A stretch of DNA of 64,000 bases from Microbulbifer sp. MI-G (lineage in GTDB: Bacteria; Pseudomonadota; Gammaproteobacteria; Pseudomonadales; Cellvibrionaceae). Below, one piece after another: positions 9,465 through 18,338 of the stretch. A program made the position numbers and the translations under genes. The number at the start of each line of letters is the position of its first letter. Within the stretch, counting starts at the first letter, position 1. The notes under the pieces were generated by a model, which was not told the origin of the DNA, did not search any database, and worked only from the letters and a program-made list of their open reading frames with translations. The stretch covers positions 3,098,501 through 3,162,500 of the forward strand of contig NZ_CP098023.1 of the NCBI RefSeq assembly GCF_030440425.1, given 5' to 3'.

Positions 9465-10252
9465 TGGCTGCGTACCAAGTCACGCCAGCTCACCCTATAA
9501 ACCAACAGCCCAAATGCCAGCATACCGACTGCAGTAAATGTAAGATGCTGAAAGCTGGCATACATACCATGGTAATTGGCAAACAAGCCCTGGCGGGTCA
9601 GTTCTATCACATGCAACAGGGGGTTCCAGATCAAATAGGGGTGATACTCCTTTGGGATCTGGTCGAGCGAAAAAAATACACCTGATATAAAGTACAGGGG
9701 TCGCACAAGCACAGGCAGCACTTTAGAAAACTCTGGATACCTTTCTCCCACAACACAAAGGACCAGACTCAGGCCCAGGCAAAATCCAAAAAAAAGAATA
9801 TTGACTTCAACCAACAAAAGAAAATTACCAAAGGCAGCTTGCACACCGCACCATGCCAGTACAACAAGCAAGGCGATCAGGCTTAACAGGTAAATAATGA
9901 ACTCCAGCAAAACCCTGCTGAGCACAGCATCAAAAGGACGCAACTGGCGATAATTAAATAACCCGCGATTGGAAGCTACAGTAGCCAGGCTTTTGGAAAA
10001 GCAGTGACTAAAAAACAGAAATGGCGCTATCCCTCCCAACATAAATAACATGGTAGGGATACCCGGATAAAACTCCCTGCCCAGAAAGCTGAAAACTGTT
10101 GCCAGGACCATGATGTGCAGTGCTGGCTCGAGTAGAGCCCAAGCATATCCCAGTCGCCATTTGCCAAAGCGGGTTTTCATCTCCCTAACCAGCAGCGCAT
10201 GAATCACATCGCGCTGGATCTGCCAAACGGTACGCTGAACTCTAGGACCCAT
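9461..10252 (-). CDS. kpsM: Capsule ABC transporter permease KpsM
   Basis: 263 aa, ABC-2 type permease with about six membrane segments. The cytoplasmic N-terminus carries the amphipathic LVREMKTRFGKWRLGYAW segment typical of polysaccharide exporters. With KpsT it would move the lipid-linked polymer across the inner membrane. It appears to be the first gene of the capsule operon, with 680 bp of non-coding DNA upstream. No kpsF, kpsU, kpsC or kpsS is in the window; they could lie elsewhere. Confidence 0.92.
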   Translation of the reverse strand: MGPRVQRTVWQIQRDVIHALLVREMKTRFGKWRLGYAWALLEPALHIMVLATVFSFLGREFYPGIPTMLFMLGGIAPFLFFSHCFSKSLATVASNRGLFNYRQLRPFDAVLSRVLLEFIIYLLSLIALLVVLAWCGVQAAFGNFLLLVEVNILFFGFCLGLSLVLCVVGERYPEFSKVLPVLVRPLYFISGVFFSLDQIPKEYHPYLIWNPLLHVIELTRQGLFANYHGMYASFQHLTFTAVGMLAFGLLVYRVSWRDLVRSQ

Positions 10253-10932
10253 ATTTTTCTATCTGCTTGAATATATGTGAACCAGTTCCTTCACAGCCAA
10301 GAGGAGGAACAATTAAAATCTAACCAAGTTCATGCAAGAGAGATTGATTTTGTAGCCGAGAGCCCTGAGCAGCTAAAGCGTGCCAAACCTAGTTCTCTAC
10401 CTGTGAGCAACATTTAAACTGCATGTTATATAGCCAGTTTTCTTGAAGCGTTCACCTCACACCTCATTTTGCGCAGCATCCTACCACAGCCCACTGCGTG
10501 GGTCACACTGTGCCTATTGCATGCCATTACGTATTTACTACAACGTTCAACGTTCTTATCAGTCTGTTTGGCTTCTCAATAATAGAAGCGTTACGCAATC
10601 GGAAAAGTCTGACAAGGAACCATTCTTAGTGGTCACCATTAGGCAAATGGTCTATGGCGTTCAAAAAATAAACATCCGGACTTGTAAATCAGACAAGATA
10701 CCATGGCTGATTTTCAACACAATCCCACCTGCGATTTACAGCTATGGGTTTCATTGACAAGAGAAATAGTTACCACCTGGTAAAGAGCAAGCGGGATTCC
10801 GACCTCAACACTGACAGAACCAATTGAGCAGAAATACAACCCTTTGCGATGCACTGTTTCTCTGCGATGGATTACTCCGCGCTCAGGCAGTACAATTCCA
10901 CATAGTCAAACTATAATCCAGTCAGTTAGCGT
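10253..10932 (-). promoter_or_regulatory. 680-bp region upstream of the capsule operon
   Basis: No convincing gene lies here; the only open frame (10443-10757, plus strand, TTG start) has no family resemblance or ribosome binding site. The region is richer in A/T than its neighbours and must hold the kpsM promoter and leader. A TATAAC-like -10 hexamer on the minus strand at 10425-10430 is a possible element, but its -35 is weak. No ops or JUMPstart-like element was recognised. Confidence 0.35.
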
Positions 10933-12186
10933 CTATGTCACAACCTCTGGCAAATCCCCCCACCTGGTTGTATAGGCCGGTGACGTGTATGCCTGCCGCA
11001 TTTTCCACTTCTTCTGAACACCTTCAGCACCCAGGAACAAAGTGCCCCGGCCAAAACGCTGGTTGACCTGGTCCAGGACCCGCATCGTCCTTCCTATGTG
11101 GGCTGGCTGTCCTGAAGTAAACAGGTCCCCCTGCCCCAGCGACCCCGGCACCAGTTCAACCAGGCCAATGCCAGCTTTCATAAAGTGACGACCAGGGCGA
11201 TACAGTCCAGCAATCGCTTCCTTTGCCAGCTGCACGATCAGCCGGGTGTCATCAGTTGGATACGGCATCTGTACAATGGTACTACGACTGTAATAGTTGG
11301 GCTCGTGGGGCGATGTATGCAGGAACAGATGGATCGCCTTCACCAGTGACTGCTGGGCACGCAGCTTCTCTGCCGCCCTGCTGGCATATAGGGTAACTGC
11401 CTGCTGTATTGGCTGTAATTCACTCAGCTTTGTGCCAAAGGAGCGGGTGCAATAGATCTGCTTCTTTACCGGGGGCTGCTCCTCCAAGGGAATACATGGG
11501 ACACCATTCAGCTCTTCAATAGTCCGCTCAATATTCACATTACTATAACGGCGCAGGACCTTGGGATTAGCCTGTGCCAGATCATAGGCGGTCTCAACAC
11601 CGAATCCGGCCAGCCGTCTGGATAAACGACGACCGATACCCCACACCTTGTCCACGGGTGTACGACGCTGGAACCATTGCCACTTCTCGGGTGCGTCCAG
11701 GGCGCATACACCTTCGCACCCAGGCAGTGTCTTTGCTGCCCTGTTGGCCAGTTTGGCCAGGGTCTTGCTAGGGGCGATACCCACACCCACGGGCATGCGA
11801 ACGTCCCGCCACAGCGTCTGGCGAATCTGTCGTCCGTAATCCAGCCAAGGCTTTCGTAGGCCCTGAAATTCAAGGAACATCTCGTCAATACTGTACACCT
11901 CCACTTCCGGGCTGAACTGCCGCAAAGTCGTCATCACCCGGTGCGAAATATCCCCATAAAGAGGGTAGTTACTGGAGAAAATAGCCACCTGGTGCAGCCG
12001 CAACCGATGCTCAATCTTAAAGAAAGGCTCAAGATCGCCGATACCCAACGATTTGGCCTCTTTGGAACGTGCCACAACAAAGCCGTCGTTATTGGAGAGT
12101 ACCACTACCGGCTTACCGCGAAGATCCGGTCGAAAAATTTGCTCACAGCTGGCGTAACAGCTGTTGCAATCCACCAGTGCCAGCAT
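10933..12186 (-). CDS. umuC: DNA polymerase V catalytic subunit UmuC
   Basis: 417 aa, Y-family translesion polymerase close to UmuC's usual ~420. The N-terminal [10 protein letters not shown] carries the first catalytic acid, and [10 protein letters not shown] the second and third. The helix-hairpin region ([15 protein letters not shown]) and the little-finger domain follow. With UmuD' it copies past DNA lesions at the price of mutations. It starts directly after the umuD stop with no gap, so the pair forms one SOS operon. Confidence 0.95.
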   Translation of the reverse strand: MLALVDCNSCYASCEQIFRPDLRGKPVVVLSNNDGFVVARSKEAKSLGIGDLEPFFKIEHRLRLHQVAIFSSNYPLYGDISHRVMTTLRQFSPEVEVYSIDEMFLEFQGLRKPWLDYGRQIRQTLWRDVRMPVGVGIAPSKTLAKLANRAAKTLPGCEGVCALDAPEKWQWFQRRTPVDKVWGIGRRLSRRLAGFGVETAYDLAQANPKVLRRYSNVNIERTIEELNGVPCIPLEEQPPVKKQIYCTRSFGTKLSELQPIQQAVTLYASRAAEKLRAQQSLVKAIHLFLHTSPHEPNYYSRSTIVQMPYPTDDTRLIVQLAKEAIAGLYRPGRHFMKAGIGLVELVPGSLGQGDLFTSGQPAHIGRTMRVLDQVNQRFGRGTLFLGAEGVQKKWKMRQAYTSPAYTTRWGDLPEVVT

Positions 12187-12576
12187 TCACAGAAGCCGAT
12201 GGTAGCGAATGGAAGCCTTGACCACCCCTTCCACAATGAATTCCTGCCCTTGCCGGATAGGGATTGGCGGATACTGGCTATTTGCCGATAAAAGGCGTCC
12301 ACGGTGGCGATCCAGCACCTTGCAGACCAGTTGTCCATCCAGGGCGACCACCACCACATCGCCCTGTACTGGTTCCAGGGAGCGATCGACAATCAGCAGA
12401 TCCCGGTCAAAAATCCCAAGTCCCTGCATTGAATCACCATTGGCACGTGCCATAAAAGTTGCCGCGGGGTTAGTGATCAAGTGTTCATCAAGACTAGGGC
12501 CGGGCTCTTTGTGATCATCTGCCGGGAACGGGAAGCCGCAAGCAATACTACAGCCATATAAGGAAACACGCTTCAT
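12187..12576 (-). CDS. umuD: UmuD, self-cleaving subunit of DNA polymerase V
   Basis: 129 aa, S24/LexA-like protease. The expected cleavage pair Cys-Gly is at residues 13-14, the nucleophile Ser49 is in GDSM, and Lys86 is in VCKV, giving the Ser-Lys dyad. RecA filaments trigger self-cleavage to UmuD', which joins UmuC. The segment before the cleavage site is only 13 residues, against 24 in E. coli, so it is a short-arm form. A LexA box lies 20 bases before the start codon. Confidence 0.94.
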   Translation of the reverse strand: MKRVSLYGCSIACGFPFPADDHKEPGPSLDEHLITNPAATFMARANGDSMQGLGIFDRDLLIVDRSLEPVQGDVVVVALDGQLVCKVLDRHRGRLLSANSQYPPIPIRQGQEFIVEGVVKASIRYHRLL

Positions 12577-12595
12577 CCAGGGGGTACTACTCAGA

Positions 12596-12615
12596 TACTG
12601 TACATACGTACAGTT
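12596..12615 (-). promoter_or_regulatory. LexA (SOS) box of umuDC
   Basis: The 20-bp site TACTGTACATACGTACAGTT has the required CTGT-N8-ACAG core (12598-12613) and differs little from the gammaproteobacterial consensus. It lies 20 bases upstream of umuD, where LexA would block transcription until DNA damage. The remainder of the 316-bp gap between the multicopper oxidase stop and umuD holds nothing else I recognise. Confidence 0.93.
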
Positions 12616-12892
12616 TAGCCTTGTAAAGCATTACCGCCAAGGTTTGAGACTGACCGGTAGGCCGGGTATTATTCACATAGCCAGCCTGATTGCTCTCCTG
12701 CCTTTAGGCTTTACCCACAGCGCGTTTTACCGACCATAGATTCCCTAAAGTCAAATCCACTACCGGCAATGCATGCCATGCTCAAAGAACGCCACCAGAT
12801 TAGGGATTTCCAGAAGTTTAAACAGCATTCTTATTCCACTGGGCAAATCACTGACCGAAAGCCACTTTATACCAGCAGGGGAGGGACAAACT

Positions 12893-14980
12893 TCAAAACC
12901 GGAGTAACACGCCAACGCCCCCCTGATAATCATTGTCATAGGTGGCGGCAAAGGACAAAAAATCCGAATGCCAGTAAGTAAGTGCCACGAGGTACTCGGA
13001 TTTGGAGAAGGAATCGTACTCGTACTCAAAGCCTAACCCGAACCGGTCGATAATCGCCAGTTCCCGACTAATCGTGATCCGCCCGTTGCCGCGGTCATCC
13101 GCCCACAACAGGGCATTAATTTTGAAAGGCAAAAGGCAGTAGAAGCCCGCCACGGCACGGGTGCGGTGGGGCGCAAGGTCGGTGTCGGTATTAACGCCCA
13201 CAAAACCGGAGAAAAAACGGTTCACAAAACGATAATAACCAAGCGTCGCCTGATACTCATTGCTCCAGTTGCTCTCCCAAGTCAGGAATACATCGTTATG
13301 GTTATTGCGCGTAATCATGAAACCTGTGTTCATATTGGTCTGCAGGCCAATATCTGCCCAGGCATACCAGGGGTCTTCCAGTGCTTTATAGCGAATCGCC
13401 TGAATCTCCGGTGACACTTCCGTGCCTTCGTAATGAACAATTCGCGCCATACCGGATTCCAGGTGATACAAAATATGGCAATGGAAGAACCAGTCTTTCT
13501 CCTCGTTGGCTCTGAACTCGATCATGGTAGTGCTCATCGGTGCCACATCCACCGTGTGTTTTAAGGGCGAATAATCGCCCTGGCCATTCACTACCCGGAA
13601 AAAGTGGCCATGCAGGTGCATGGGGTGGCGCATCATGGTGTTGTTTACCAACACAAACCGCACATTTTCTCCTTTCCTGATCCTGATATACGCATCTTCA
13701 CTCAGGGTTTTGCCATTCATGGACCACACATAGCGTTTCATATCACCGGTCAGCATCAACTCCACAATACGGGTAGGAGCGTGTTTGGGCAGGGCAGTGG
13801 AAGTCACCGAACGCAGTTGCTGGTAAGGCGCCGGTGGACGTTGTTGCACATCGCCACCGGTCAGTATGGGGCCTTCGATATTGGTGATATGCCTCACATC
13901 AGGTTTGGGCATCCCCCCGGGGCTTTTATGTCTCTTCTGGATACGCTGAATCAACTCGGCACCCACATTGGCTGCGTAGGTATAGATATTGGGTTTCTCG
14001 ATAACCGGCGCATAGACTTTTTCGCCCCGCCCGATCCAACTGGAGGTATGGTTGGAACCATCGTAATTGGTGGCACGAAACTCCAGGCTTTTGCCCTCGG
14101 GCACCGTGACCAGTATGTCATAGGTCTCCGCGACAGCGATTAACATGCGCGGCAACTCAACCGGTTCAATGTCTTGGCCATCGGCAGCAATAACGGTCAT
14201 TGGGCCACCTGCATAGTTCAGGTAAAAATACGTGGAGGTACTGCCGTTAATAACCCGCAGCCGAACCTGCCGACCGGCTGGCTGATCCACATCCCAGTCC
14301 TTTCGGCCATTGGTGATGACCCTGTCGTAAGCGATATCAGAGACCTCAGCATTGACCAGGGAATACAAGTTGCGTTTCGTCACATTGCCAATGGTTCCCG
14401 CCTGAATGGCGCCAAACAGGGTTTGCGAGTTACCGGTGCGGATGGCAAAGCCTTCATTATCGCGTTTGAGCTTTCGCAGTGTCTCTTCCGGGCGCTCATC
14501 ATTCCAGTCTGCCAGCATAATGATCTCATCAGCTGGTGCATTGGGGGGGCGCTCTTTGGGGTGAATAAGGATGGAGCCGGTCAGGCCGTACTGCTCCTGC
14601 AACCCAAAGTGCGAATGATACCAGTAAGTGCCACTCTGCTTGATGGGGAATTCATAGGTGAAAGCACTGCCAGGCATAATGGGGGCGTTGGTTACGTAGG
14701 GCACACCATCCATGTTATTGGGTACCAAAAGACCGTGCCAGTGGATTGTAATGGGTTTTTCCATGCGGTTTTCCACATGCATTACGGCGTAATCGCCTTC
14801 GACAAACTCCAGTGTCGGGCCAGGTAACTGGCTGTTAATGGTGATCGCCTGAACTGTTTTTCCTGTAATACTCCTGGGCTCACGATCCACAACCAAAGTG
14901 TATTCCACACGTTTTGATAACACCGGCAATGATATCAATACCAATAGAATGCAACTTATCCATAAAAATAGAATTTTCAT
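12893..14980 (-). CDS. Multicopper oxidase fused to a CopB-like outer-membrane barrel
   Basis: 695 aa from the ATG at 14980 (the earlier GTG only lengthens the signal peptide). Signal peptide about 1-22. A three-cupredoxin oxidase of the CopA/laccase type follows, with copper-binding HWHG (80-83), WYHSH (120-124), and further on HPMHLHGH and HCHILYH with its type-1 cysteine. The last ~158 residues alternate polar and aromatic residues in strand-sized blocks and end in Phe, resembling the CopB family of outer-membrane copper proteins. CopA oxidises Cu(I) in the periplasm, and CopB is its usual separate partner. No other copper gene is nearby. Confidence 0.85.
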   Translation of the reverse strand: MKILFLWISCILLVLISLPVLSKRVEYTLVVDREPRSITGKTVQAITINSQLPGPTLEFVEGDYAVMHVENRMEKPITIHWHGLLVPNNMDGVPYVTNAPIMPGSAFTYEFPIKQSGTYWYHSHFGLQEQYGLTGSILIHPKERPPNAPADEIIMLADWNDERPEETLRKLKRDNEGFAIRTGNSQTLFGAIQAGTIGNVTKRNLYSLVNAEVSDIAYDRVITNGRKDWDVDQPAGRQVRLRVINGSTSTYFYLNYAGGPMTVIAADGQDIEPVELPRMLIAVAETYDILVTVPEGKSLEFRATNYDGSNHTSSWIGRGEKVYAPVIEKPNIYTYAANVGAELIQRIQKRHKSPGGMPKPDVRHITNIEGPILTGGDVQQRPPAPYQQLRSVTSTALPKHAPTRIVELMLTGDMKRYVWSMNGKTLSEDAYIRIRKGENVRFVLVNNTMMRHPMHLHGHFFRVVNGQGDYSPLKHTVDVAPMSTTMIEFRANEEKDWFFHCHILYHLESGMARIVHYEGTEVSPEIQAIRYKALEDPWYAWADIGLQTNMNTGFMITRNNHNDVFLTWESNWSNEYQATLGYYRFVNRFFSGFVGVNTDTDLAPHRTRAVAGFYCLLPFKINALLWADDRGNGRITISRELAIIDRFGLGFEYEYDSFSKSEYLVALTYWHSDFLSFAATYDNDYQGGVGVLLRF

Positions 14981-15028
14981 GCTGTTATCTCTGAAATACA
15001 CTCAACCTCAACGGGCAAGGGTCACTCT

Positions 15029-15056
15029 TAAATAAGCCGGAAAATTTAATCGGCAA
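15029..15056 (-). promoter_or_regulatory. Possible promoter of the multicopper oxidase gene
   Basis: On the minus strand, TTGCCG (15051-15056) and TATTTA (15029-15034) are 16 bases apart, about 50 bases before the start codon. This is an acceptable but weak sigma-70 pair in an A/T-rich leader. No copper-responsive CueR or CopR box was recognised. Confidence 0.3.
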
Positions 15057-15124
15057 CTTGTACAATAAAAGTCACTTTTTCTCTTATTTATTATTTAAGC
15101 TTTTATTTTCCCAAAAAATATGCC

Positions 15125-15268
15125 ATGGGCACCCCAGTCCATTTTGCATCCTTCCTTTTGATCGCTTTGTTATTGATTCCCCCGGGATTCTATCCAATCG
15201 CCATGGAAATCGTGTATGACTGCATGTATTTATTCGATCACTGTGTAAATATTAAAAAAACGAGTTAG
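15125..15268 (+). CDS. Possible 47-aa membrane peptide
   Basis: ATG to TAG frame of 47 codons with a hydrophobic stretch (FASFLLIALLLIPPGF) near the N-terminus, which could be a single membrane helix. No good ribosome binding site precedes it and no family is recognised. It is divergent from the multicopper oxidase gene, separated by 144 bases. It may be a chance frame in gene-poor DNA. Confidence 0.15.
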   Translation: MGTPVHFASFLLIALLLIPPGFYPIAMEIVYDCMYLFDHCVNIKKTS

Positions 15269-15855
15269 CCATCATGAAATACATCTTCTGCACACCAACA
15301 GTCCACACTGGCTTGCAAACGGTGCACTGTCGATCATCTGCCTTATCAATACTCACTCACCAGACCAGCTATCACTTGAGTCAGCAGAGAAAACAACAGC
15401 CATCTGCCAGCGGTAGCACAAAAAACCTCCAACCTTAGAATCAAACATGAATATCCAATTGTAGTTGCGACATCGGCCCCATGGGGAATTGCCCTGGCTG
15501 AAGACGGACTGCTTCTGGAAAGACAATGTCAGGGGGCAACAGGAAGCACGCCCGGACAGGTTACTATCGGACTACCCGGAACCCCCATAGTAGTATTCCC
15601 CAGTACTCAGGTGTCTTGTGACAGATACAGAGCCTCCCACGCCCTACACCGGCCCACCAGAGTTGTGGTGCTGTACATAGCCGTGGCTCTATCGGCTGGC
15701 AGATAATGGAAGCTAGCCATCATGCTCCCGCAGTGCTGGCAAGAATTGAAGCGCCAGTTCACCTGTCAAACCATCCGCAGACCCGGTCCTTGCTTTCCCC
15801 AACCCCGGCTCCATTGGCAGCAATCTCCCTTATATAAGCAGTAGCCACCAAGTAG
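15269..15855. other. Gene-poor stretch, possibly decayed coding DNA
   Basis: No intact gene. A plus-strand frame from about 15385 to 15705 is open for roughly 100 codons and includes a protein-like segment (YPIVVATSAPWGIALAEDG), but it has no start codon and no family match. The stretch leads directly into the GT25 remnant, so it may be part of the same decayed region. Confidence 0.3.
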
Positions 15856-16536
15856 AGCCAACTGAGCAAATGTAAGTGCTGCCAAACCCTGGCAAGAAAC
15901 AAAAACCGAGGTATTTCCAGCATAACCGGCGACAGCGACCGCCTCCGTTCAGATGCTCGACACTGGGACACAAACAGTCATGGCTTATATCGCCCAAACC
16001 GCACTTACGGGACCGGCTTCAACAGGATCTGTACTCTGGAGGACGAGGTACAACTGGAGCCGGGTTCGACAGGGTTCTGGCGGAGATATATCCGCCTGAT
16101 AGGGGTCAAACTCAGGAAGCGCCGCTGGTGCGGAGTGCAGGGATATCTCATCAACCGAGAAGGGATACAGAAAGTGTTGAATTATGCCAGCCGTACTTTG
16201 GAACCCATCGACAAAGTTATTGGTCACTTCTGGCTATTCGATCTGTATGTGTATGGCGTTGAGCCGCATTTGCTGTGGGAGACCGAACAGGCCCCAAGCA
16301 TCGCGAGGTCCAATATGGGCAGAGCCAAGGTCACCCCATGGATGTACTGGTTACGCCCTATTGGAAAACTGTGGCGCAGTGCCGGGCAACCTTACTATCT
16401 GATCCGCCACGACGCATTTTATCCGGCACAAAAACCCCACCGATATCGGGCGCACAGTGAGAATAAAAACCTGACACCCGCTTCAGAGAGCAGCAGCGCT
16501 AGTGCTCCCAGTGTCTTTGCATTTTCACGAACATAA
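15856..16536 (+). pseudogene. Decayed GT25 (LPS) glycosyltransferase
   Basis: A plus-strand frame opens after a stop at 15853-15855 and stays open to 16536. It carries recognisable family-25 LPS glycosyltransferase pieces: ICTLEDEVQLEP (matching the ILEDDV acidic motif), GYLINREGIQKVL, LEPIDKVIGHFW and YGVEPHLLWETEQ followed by SIARS. The N-terminal third is unrecognisable, has no start codon in the right place, and the first acidic motif reads EDE rather than EDD. Only an internal GTG at 16135 could start translation. The 3' end runs 38 bases into the converging K+ channel gene. It is best read as a remnant. Confidence 0.75.
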
Positions 16537-16936
16537 ACGAAGCGGTCCAGGTAATCATCATCAGTCCCGTCAGCGCCTCCAGGCCCGCAGTGAAACGCAG
16601 GTGCCCGAGAGGTTCAATATCCCCGAAGCCGAGTGAAGTATAAGTGGTGAATGAAAAATAGGCACAGTCGAGCAGGCTGCCATTAAAGTTACCAATCAGC
16701 GTGCCAAAATACGGTGAATTCACCATAAAGTAATAGCTGTAGGCGAACAGCCAGATCTCTGCCACATGGGCCAGCAGTGCGCCAAATACCCCGATCATAA
16801 GCCCCACATTGTACCGCAAGGAGTGCCATTGCCCGATACGAGCAAGCACATTAAGGGCTGTCTGGTGAATCAGCACGACGACCGCAATAACAATACAATT
16901 GATCACAAAGGCAAAGGCCGTCTCAGCGTCGATCAT
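16499..16936 (-). CDS. Small two-helix potassium channel protein
   Basis: 145 aa with about four hydrophobic stretches. The pore loop FTTYTSLGFGDIEP resembles the K+ selectivity filter TVGYGD, so this is an Ion_trans_2-type channel without any attached RCK domain. The filter reads SLGFGD, an unusual version in which Val and Tyr are replaced by Leu and Phe. Its ATG lies 14 bases inside the tadA 3' end, so it is probably co-transcribed with tadA, although the functions are unrelated. Ion choice cannot be deduced. Confidence 0.8.
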   Translation of the reverse strand: MIDAETAFAFVINCIVIAVVVLIHQTALNVLARIGQWHSLRYNVGLMIGVFGALLAHVAEIWLFAYSYYFMVNSPYFGTLIGNFNGSLLDCAYFSFTTYTSLGFGDIEPLGHLRFTAGLEALTGLMMITWTASFMFVKMQRHWEH

Positions 16937-17378
16937 GAAAAAACTCGCGCACCAGTTTTCCGGCTTCCTCAGCCATAATCCCGGACTCTATATAAATCTT
17001 ATGGTTAAAAAACTCCATCTGACCCAGCCTTAAGTGGCTCTCTACAGCACCCGCACGAGGTTCGCAGGCACCATAGACCAGGCGTCCAACCCGCGCATGT
17101 ACCAGTGCGCCAAAACACATGGTACAAGGCTCGATGGTGACATATAGCGTAGTATTTGGCAGGCGGTAATTTTGCAGCCTTGCGGCCGCACGGCGCAGGG
17201 CGATAATTTCTGCGTGAGCGCTGGGATCGCAGTCTCCGATAGGGCGATTGCTACCCTCACCGATCACCTCACCATTATGCACCAACACTGCCCCTACCGG
17301 TACCTCGCCAAGCGAGGCCGCAATTTCTGCCAGTTCCAGGGCCCTGCCCATAAACCCGTAATCTTTTGGTGTTGCCAT
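16923..17378 (-). CDS. tadA: tRNA-specific adenosine deaminase TadA
   Basis: 151 aa cytidine-deaminase fold. HAE holds the zinc-binding His and catalytic Glu, and PCTMC the two zinc-binding Cys. TadA converts adenosine 34 of tRNA-Arg(ACG) to inosine, which is needed to read CGC and CGA codons. An AAGGAT ribosome binding site precedes the ATG. The 150-bp gap to rlmA upstream shows no clear signal. Confidence 0.95.
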   Translation of the reverse strand: MATPKDYGFMGRALELAEIAASLGEVPVGAVLVHNGEVIGEGSNRPIGDCDPSAHAEIIALRRAAARLQNYRLPNTTLYVTIEPCTMCFGALVHARVGRLVYGACEPRAGAVESHLRLGQMEFFNHKIYIESGIMAEEAGKLVREFFHDRR

Positions 17379-17528
17379 GAATCCTTCTGGTTACCTCTGT
17401 TTCACTCACAGACAGCCCCGAAGCGGGACAGACTGCCAGCGACGGGCTCACACGCGCTCTGGAATACAGGCAGCTTTGACAATTGTACCGATGTTTCAAT
17501 AGCAATCATCAAACAAACCCTGAAAGCG

Positions 17529-18338
17529 CTATTTGGGTGCCGGATTAATAAAACGGCGCACGACAAAGTCGGCTTCCAGTGTCAGGCGGTCCTGCAGCGC
17601 CAACGCAGCGCGAGCCTCCCGGTTTCCCTTCCAGGCGAGTGGTGTCATGGCGAGGAAGTCGGCAATTGCCGAACAGCCTCGCAGCTCAAGTGGGAAGCAG
17701 CAGCGCAGATCCACTTCGGGATAAAGCCCTTTCACAACCCTGGGCACAGGGTGTTTGCGCGGCTCTTTATATAGTCGGCCTTTCAGGGTCCACAGATGCT
17801 CAGGACCGGGGGACACATCCAACAGGTATCCCCCGACTTTTAAGATCCGCAACATTTCGCTATCCGGCGCTGGTGCAAAAATACGCAACAGATAATCCAC
17901 ACTATTCGGGGCAACCGGCAGATTGGCACTGCTCGCCACAACAAACTGGGCGCCACTGTCCGACTTGGCCGCCATGCGCACCCCAAACTTGGCAATATCC
18001 ACACCGGCAAGGGCATGCCCGTGCCAACCGGCAGACTCCAGTTGGCGCAGATAATAGCCCTCACCACAACCGATATCCAACAGCTTGCGCCCCGGTCTCT
18101 GGGGGAGCAGTGCTGTAATCGCCTCCACCAGCGGGCGGTAGTGCCCTGCCTTGAGAAAGCGCCGCCGCGCCCGCAGCATTTGTGCCGAATCCCCGGGTTC
18201 TTTGCAGCGCTTGCGGTACACGGGCAGGAGGTTGACGTAACCCTCCCGGGCACAGTCGAAACTGTGCCGGTTACTACAGTGCCAGGACTTTTTACCCGGT
18301 ATCAATGGCTTTGCACAGAGAGGGCATTGCCAGATCAT
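17529..18338 (-). CDS. rlmA: 23S rRNA (guanine-N1)-methyltransferase RlmA
   Basis: 269 aa. The N-terminal zinc finger (Cys5, Cys8, Cys21, His25) and the SAM-binding motif LLDIGCGEGYYL match RlmA, which methylates G745 (or G748 in relatives) of 23S rRNA. Ends with AAD-type SAM methyltransferase strands. Its ATG overlaps the stop of the GMC oxidoreductase (ATGA), implying translational coupling although the two share no obvious function. Confidence 0.92.
   Translation of the reverse strand: MIWQCPLCAKPLIPGKKSWHCSNRHSFDCAREGYVNLLPVYRKRCKEPGDSAQMLRARRRFLKAGHYRPLVEAITALLPQRPGRKLLDIGCGEGYYLRQLESAGWHGHALAGVDIAKFGVRMAAKSDSGAQFVVASSANLPVAPNSVDYLLRIFAPAPDSEMLRILKVGGYLLDVSPGPEHLWTLKGRLYKEPRKHPVPRVVKGLYPEVDLRCCFPLELRGCSAIADFLAMTPLAWKGNREARAALALQDRLTLEADFVVRRFINPAPK

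Noticed and set aside
10340..10375. TGGCACG sequence on the minus strand resembling a sigma-54 -24 element upstream of kpsM
   Set aside because: The -12 GC is out of phase by one base, so the -24/-12 spacing is wrong.
10443..10757. 104-codon plus-strand frame upstream of the capsule operon
   Set aside because: TTG start, no ribosome binding site, no family resemblance; better read as promoter DNA.
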